A DNA stretch of 64,000 nt. Origin: Glossina fuscipes (taxonomy: Eukaryota; Arthropoda; Insecta; Diptera; Glossinidae). The translations under genes were made by a program, and so were the position numbers. Shown piece by piece: positions 58,263 through 64,000 of the stretch (within the stretch, counting starts at the first letter, position 1; each line of letters starts with the position of its first letter). The DNA lies in the NCBI RefSeq assembly GCF_014805625.2, contig NW_024003855.1, positions 310,001 through 374,000 of the forward strand. The letters run 5' to 3'. The notes below the pieces were generated by a model. That model did not search any database. It was not told where the DNA came from and worked only from the letters and a program-made list of their open reading frames with translations.

Positions 58263-61200
58263 TTTGTTTATAAATTTATTTATTTATTAACACTTATATA
58301 ACCTCGAAGCCTAAGGGTTATTATAATAGATTACAATGTCAACCATAGATGCCACAATAAAGTACAATAATACCAAATGCTTTTAAACAATCGAAAGAGC
58401 AAGAAAAAAGAATTGAAGTAAGAACAAAAAAAAATAAATAAAAAAGAAAGCATATAACACATACCACAACCATACTACCATCCCAATACTAAATAGCGAG
58501 GTAATTTCGCTATCAGCGCCGAAGCTTAAAAGCCTATGTTTGTAAGTGTCATAGGACAATCTAATTTATCGCAACTCCCTAGTCAAGGCGTTATAAGCTC
58601 TGATAACTTTTACCTGGGAGAAATTGTCGAAAGAGAACGTAACTCGAAGAATCAACAGAAGGTTATTGCGAACTGACCTGTTAAAAGAATAGAGATTGAA
58701 ATCTCCTACACCTCCTACCGTGTGACGATGTGGAGGTTGGGCAGAAGTCTAACTTTAATAAAATTAACGGAAGAACGACCTAGAACACGTGGAAAAGACC
58801 CTGAGGTATGGTCATTCCTTCTCAAGAATGCATATCAACCGTGGAACTATAAACTTCTAAGGCTTCAATTATAAGCTTTGACCATTCTAATTTTGATTTG
58901 AATGGGTATATAGAGATTTAAAGGAAAAAACTTACTAAGCAGGAAACTGACCCGAAAGCACAGGAAATTTATATGTGCATCAAAGCATAACTTATTATTG
59001 ATAATCACCCCAAGGCATTTCAAGCTATTTACAATTTCAACATTGGCATCGAAGTCGCGCGCTTGTTTATAAATCAAAAGTGCATGAACCCTATTGAAAG
59101 GCCTAGTTCGAAATCGCGACAATAACACTAATATATACTTATCACTTACTGCAGGTCGCATTGAATACGTAATAGTGAGTAACAAAGAAGTAGTGCTACA
59201 ACTTTTTGTAAAACTATGATGAGACCCAGAGAGTAGGAACTACTGTCACGGTGGTTGATAATTTGTTCCTTTATTATATGTTCAGAGGCTTTTGAGAGAA
59301 TAGGCTTGATTAAAATTGCTCTGAGAGCAATAGAAGCATCACGTAACTTGCCACTTTCCCTGAAGGGCATACCATGGGCACATTTTCAGGTCGTGGGGAA
59401 CTTATATTTAATAGAATGCACCTAATAATATATAATGTATGAGCATCAATTCTGGACCGAATTAATTTCAAAATCCTAAAAGAGACACCATCCACTCCTG
59501 GCAAGTTAGACTTGATTTTATCAAATGCCGCTAAAAGTACTCACATGTTTATCCCACGTAAGTAGAGTAATCCGTAGCAGTCAATTAAGTCTGACGAATT
59601 TTTATCAATTTTTAATTGATGGTTAAGAAAACTATAATTGATGGCATCCACCTTAGCAGCACCCGCACTCAAGCTTTCAGCGTCCTTAAACCCTAATTGG
59701 CGTAATATGCGCCGCGGTTGCAAGTGCGCATTTCTCCTACAGTTTCTAATAATATTTTTGGCTTTATTTTTTCTAGACAACCAATAATAATCATTCAAAT
59801 AAGTACGCCTTGTAAGCTAGATTAGGTAGAGAAAGATGAAATTTTACTTCACTACAATTAAACCAAGAGTCACAATCAACAGCAGCCTCACGTCTAAGTT
59901 TCTAATCTTATGAATTAGATCCAAGTTACCGCCGAAAATGTTAATAAGATCATCCAAATCCGAAGTATTCTATATACCATTAAAGACACATGCGACAAAT
60001 CTAGATCTCAACGCCCGAATATCGACTCGGTTATAATCGTTAAATTCCGAAGATGTGTCCACCTTACGCAAGAAAATATTAAGAACCACGTAAATAAAAT
60101 CATGGTGAGGGATACTTGCAACTGCAATTGGCCAGAAGCTGATACCTCCATATTAGCTATTTAAAAATAGTCATGGAGGAGGTATTCATGAACTACCGAC
60201 ATTTTTAGTCAATGGCAGAAATTAGGCTTGAAGAGGTATTTTGCAAGATTAAATAAATTGAAATTGAAGTCACCCATGGCAATAGCATTAACGTATTTAA
60301 TTAATACATCACTGACCGCGCATTCAAAATAGTAGACATCTTCTATCCGGCAACTAAACAATTCCAATTAGTAGTTTACCACCTCACTCATTCTCATCAA
60401 CAAATAAATTTCCGACCGCGTATGCACGACAGAAAACCTGAGTCTATTCAATGTCCATAAAGCCCCCACCTATACTCGCGGATCTATCACTATATCCATC
60501 GCGGCACAAACTATATCCAAGGATTTTAACCGAAAATGAAGAATCACGGCTATTCGACCAGGCTTCACTAAAACCAAACACGTCCCAACCGCTACTACAA
60601 ATGACATTCCCAATCTCAATTTTCATATCATTTAAATCTTGGTAGTTTAGATTGCCAATCTTACAAGTAGTGCCAGTCCTATTTAGCAGGGACCGAAAGG
60701 CGTTATTGTCGCTTATGATATTACCTAAATTATTATTGGTATTCATAGAAGGTAACGTTATAATAGCTCAATACAGGATGTTAGCAAAAAACTGAGGATT
60801 CTAAAAAGCAAAAGAAATACGTTAATTAATGATGTAGTACAAATATATTCCAAATATATAAGAGCTTAACTTAAATCACACAGAACTTCATAGAAAAACA
60901 TTACCGAGCAAGAGAAACACCAAGGTCAGGCGGATCCGATTGCATCAGGAAAACTGTTAAACAAATCCATTTATTTTTGCACTTACATTGTCATTGCGGA
61001 ATCATCGAAACGGACTATCTTTGCCTTGGAGATGGCGGCGTTAACCAAGCTAAACCTTTTAATAATCTTTTTCTTCGTAAGGCACGACAAATCGTTACTA
61101 GTTTGTATGACGCAACAGTTAGGTGATCATCGAGCATTTATATAGAACTACATTTAACTAAAACCTTTTTCCCATTGGCTAAATAGTAGCAGTACTATAG

Positions 61201-61860
61201 ATCAGCATACAACGCCTTAGTTTTCATCACTGTGAAACTTCAATACGAGCTCTGTCAAATTTTTAGTAAGCCACTCACTATAACAGCAACACTGTTCAAC
61301 CGGCGAAACTGCACCTTGTGTTGGTGCCCGATTTAGACCAATTTGGCCTTCATATCGTTCAGATCTTGCTGCCTAGGCAGATCCGCGGCAGACAACTTAT
61401 TCCGCACCCCAGCAATGTTCGCATCAACGTCCTTGTTGGGCTGCAAAATCTCGGCTCGCAATTCACTAATCTCCTGAGAGACCACAATTATGTTGTTCCA
61501 ACGCTAAATCACATATCTTTTTCTCTAAATTCATTAGTCTGCTCTCCAAAATCGACTTAAGGTTAGCTTCCAACTGCGCGAAGCAGTTTGTAATCTGTAA
61601 GATAATGCCGCCTCCATCCAACGCCTTATCGCAACTATTATATGTGTACTGAAGATATTGTTTTTAGTGCAGAAAGTGCATTCCTCCTCTGCGACACCAC
61701 AACAGCCGAGAAAAATTGTCCACCCTCAAAGAGCACAATTTATGCTATTACAGTTATACTCTTAGTACACACCAAGCAGCGACCCTCAGTAGGCATCAAG
61801 ATTAATATTACCGAAAACAAATGAGACGATAAATGAAAGCTTCATTAGACACAAGCACTG
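58263..61860 (-). mobile_element. Second LINE family: ORF1, endonuclease, RT with catalytic deletion
   Basis: A nearly full-span but dead non-LTR element. ORF1 remnants (61860-61320) include a Cys-x-x-Cys piece and helical, heptad-like sequence (LKSILESRLMNLEKKI; NKLSAADLPRQQDLNDMKAK), suggesting a coiled coil. Endonuclease (60746-59830) starts IGNLNYQDLNDMK and has VFGFSEAWSN, SIGGG and AIAMGDFNFNL (about 60270), the APE-type pattern. RT (59800-58865) includes MPGVDGVSFRILKL, KLRDAS and KPILSKASEHIIKEQI, then LVLLSRF joins straight to RVHALLIYKQ. The segment with YxDD between these is deleted. CLGVIINNKL follows. The 3' UTR ends in a TAAATAAATAAAT tail at 58263-58290. Different from LINE-A in all alignable blocks. 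Confidence 0.78.
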
Positions 61861-62689
61861 CATTATCTGCACTTTCTCCTATTATCAGTGTAGTTTTTGA
61901 CCATAAAATAACTCCTTTATATATTTTTTGTCTGTCAACTGATAATTTAATTTCCTTTGTATCCGCCTGAGTAGCCGAAGGCAAGGAATCTCGACTAGCA
62001 AGTCAAGTGCGGTAGAGTTTTTAATAAAAGCCGATAGCCTTAGATGCTAGTGCTTTTAAGAGTTTAGTCTTAGAATTTATTTCTCTGGCGAAATTAATAA
62101 TAATAATAATTTCCTTTGTACTTTTACTAATTTATAATTTTATAAATATATTTGCAACAAACTCCTTTATTTTAGACAAATGTCGTCGCAGCAAACAAAT
62201 TGTATTTCAATTGCACCAGAGTTGCCAATTGTTATTTATGAATAATGATAAGAATAGGTAAATAGGATTCTTTCTTTAGCTTGCACAAGTTTCGGTAGAA
62301 ATTTTATAAAAAGTTTCTATGACTATGGTACCGATCTGGCTGGATATTAGTTATGCCCTGCTTATTTATTTATTTTTTGTTTCCTTGTTATTATTGTTAC
62401 TTCTTTTATTTTCGAAAAATAAGAGATTACTGTAGTCTTTTCTTATTATATTCTTTTCTTTCGTATAATTTATACCAGTTTTTCGTTTTTTTTAATATAA
62501 GCCTTCGAATATTTATATCATTATAAACACATATATAAACCTAGGATTGAAGTTAAATATCTCAGGTTGACTTTTAAAATAGACTATGTATTAAAGTTTA
62601 CAAAAAGTTGATTTATAACAATTTATAATATATATAATTTTTTTTGTAAATTAATAGTTTTTATTTGTAGGTGGTCTACATTTGTTATT
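61861..62689. other. AT-rich non-coding stretch
   Basis: No gene recognised. An AAT triplet run lies at 62095-62110. Confidence 0.4.
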
Positions 62690-63110
62690 TTATGTCATTT
62701 TCTGTTAGAAAAGTACTTAGGCAAGTTTAGCATCATTTTCCATAAATTGATTTGGCGTGTTTGAAAATTTTTGAAGTGGGTTTAGCACAGTTGTCCCATA
62801 CTGGACAGGCATACGAAAGAATTGATTGGAAACCGCCTTCCAACTAGAGAGTTTTATATGCAGTACTTAGTTTAGAATTTCTGTTTATTAACATTTTTAT
62901 GGCAGTGTTGTGTTTGTTTTTTATAGGCTGAGCATAATTACAGAACGTTAACTTTTCGTTCAATATAACTCTCAAATAGTCAACATGGACGGAAATTGGA
63001 ATTTCATGTTGAAATATGAAACCAGAAAACAAGGGTTTCTTTTTCGAGTAGGACTGCTTGCGTCCTATCTGGAATTAGTTTTATTTTCTATTTACTTATA
63101 TGACTATCTA
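62690..63110 (-). pseudogene. Jockey-like LINE RT C-terminal fragment
   Basis: The open segment 63032-62844 reads IPISVHVDYLRVILNEKLTF (pattern Y-L-G-V-x-L-D-x-K-L-T) and INRNSKLSTAYKTL. After a frame change, ILSYACPVWDNCAKP-like sequence (about 62830-62770) and WKMMLNLPKYF follow. This is the post-catalytic C-terminal region of a Jockey-group RT. Upstream and downstream parts are missing. It may belong to the same family as 56740-57110, which cannot be tested because they do not overlap. Confidence 0.7.
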
Positions 63111-64000
63111 TTACAATAGTCGCAGTGCGCAACTTTCTGACTATTTTACAACCAAATTCATGCTGTGACTATAAACCGATTTCATCGTAGAATTCAAAGT
63201 AATAATAATTAAGTTTTGGGCAGTCATAACAAAAAACCAATTACGAAAATGAACTCACAACGGATCTTTGCGGAACATCTGTAGGAACAGATAATACATT
63301 AGAAAATACAACTAAAAGGCATATCGATCGTCGTCCGTTAAGTCATTATTAAATGAGCTATTATTTTTTCAATGTGAAGTATGCTGAATGCATGTTATTG
63401 CAGAGTGTTGGTTGGTATGACTTCGAGAAGGTTTATACGTTGTTGAGCCGGAAACATTAAATAGATTACGATATCGAAAAATTGATCAAGGAATAAGGTG
63501 CTCTAATCTGTTGCCAAAACGAAGATATAGATAACCTCATATTTTCAAGAAGCAAATAGGCTACATTATTATTTGAGGTACAACGCTGTACCACAACTGT
63601 ATTTTTAGCGTATTATATTCCTAAGGAAGTGAAACGGAGGAAGGAACCGAAGCTGTTCTCTCGCTTTGGTCCCTCACTTAGTTTGGAGTACAAGGTTTAC
63701 GTATTTAGCGTAAACTAAATTGATAGCCACTAAGTTAGAAAATAGTAAATATTCTAGGATCGACACGGTTAACCAATAAGTCAGCGGATATGTCTCAAAA
63801 CTTGTTTATTAGGAACGCTAATTTTGAAAACGAAATTAGCTGAGAGTAGCGATTGTCATCACTTTTCTTTAAGCTTGAGTCGTCAATGAGAATTTATATT
63901 GCAGAAGTCATAACCCGTCTCGATCGTTACAGACAAGATAAATTAAGGAGCCATGCTAGTATGAATAACTGGTAGATAATATGGACAAAGTGCATTTGGG
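63111..64000. other. Unassigned end of window
   Basis: No supported gene, repeat or transposon end. Confidence 0.4.

Noticed and set aside
61965..62030. tRNA-like stretch with a possible anticodon stem
   Set aside because: No consistent acceptor stem, no good A and B boxes, and no T-arm; only one arm folds.

Overview
This window looks like a repeat-dense, AT-rich stretch of a higher-fly (Diptera) nuclear genome. Evidence for an insect is a chitin-binding (Rebers-Riddiford type) cuticular protein gene with short introns, plus insect-type transposon families: Ty3/gypsy elements with a tRNA-Arg-like primer site, piggyBac, mariner, and CR1/Jockey-like and R1-like LINEs. The species cannot be named from sequence alone. 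A 100-N assembly gap lies at 8278-8377. No rRNA, convincing tRNA, CRISPR array or prokaryote-style operon was seen.

Layout. 0-9 kb: non-coding sequence, a piggyBac-type MITE with TTAA duplications (1917-2180), a minus-strand LINE copy (family A, copy A, 4803-6877), a mariner relic (7116-7560) and the N gap. 9-16 kb: a minus-strand gypsy element (G1) with its 5' LTR, leader, gag, protease and RT but no 3' half, then a decayed plus-strand gypsy (G2). 17-19 kb: the cuticular protein gene (minus). 19.8-28.5 kb: a GC-richer decayed gypsy (G6), a 5'-truncated LINE-A copy (B), and a gypsy of the CsRn1/Kabuki style (G3). 29.4-31 kb: a fourth decayed gypsy (G4). 31.7-36.4 kb: a promoter-like stem-loop block, a Gln-rich degraded coding-like stretch, LINE-A copy C, and an unrecognised gene-like fragment with a 70-bp intron. 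37.9-45.3 kb: the end of a piggyBac transposase, LINE-A copies D and E, and a pogo/Tigger-like MITE. 47-49 kb: a poly-Gln/poly-His exon with a perfect splice donor, and upstream of it an array of hairpins whose stems covary. 49-56 kb: an R1-like LINE relic, then LINE-A copy F split by a very young gypsy insertion (G5: two 277-bp LTRs differing at 2 sites, ATGA duplication). 56-63 kb: further minus-strand LINE relics.

How it fits together. Host coding content is small. Most of the window is layered retrotransposon debris. LINE-A is present six times (four minus, two plus), and different copies keep different parts, so the family can be described as ORF1 with a PHD-like finger, an APE-type endonuclease, RT and an A/T-rich 3' tail. 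G5 is the youngest insertion. It has lost most of gag, protease and RT but keeps both LTRs, primer site, polypurine tract and a nearly intact integrase, so it was probably mobilised with help from a complete relative of the G1/G5 family. The MITEs at 1.9 and 40 kb are non-autonomous DNA transposons, and the piggyBac MITE shares its ends with the transposase-bearing fragment at 37.9 kb.
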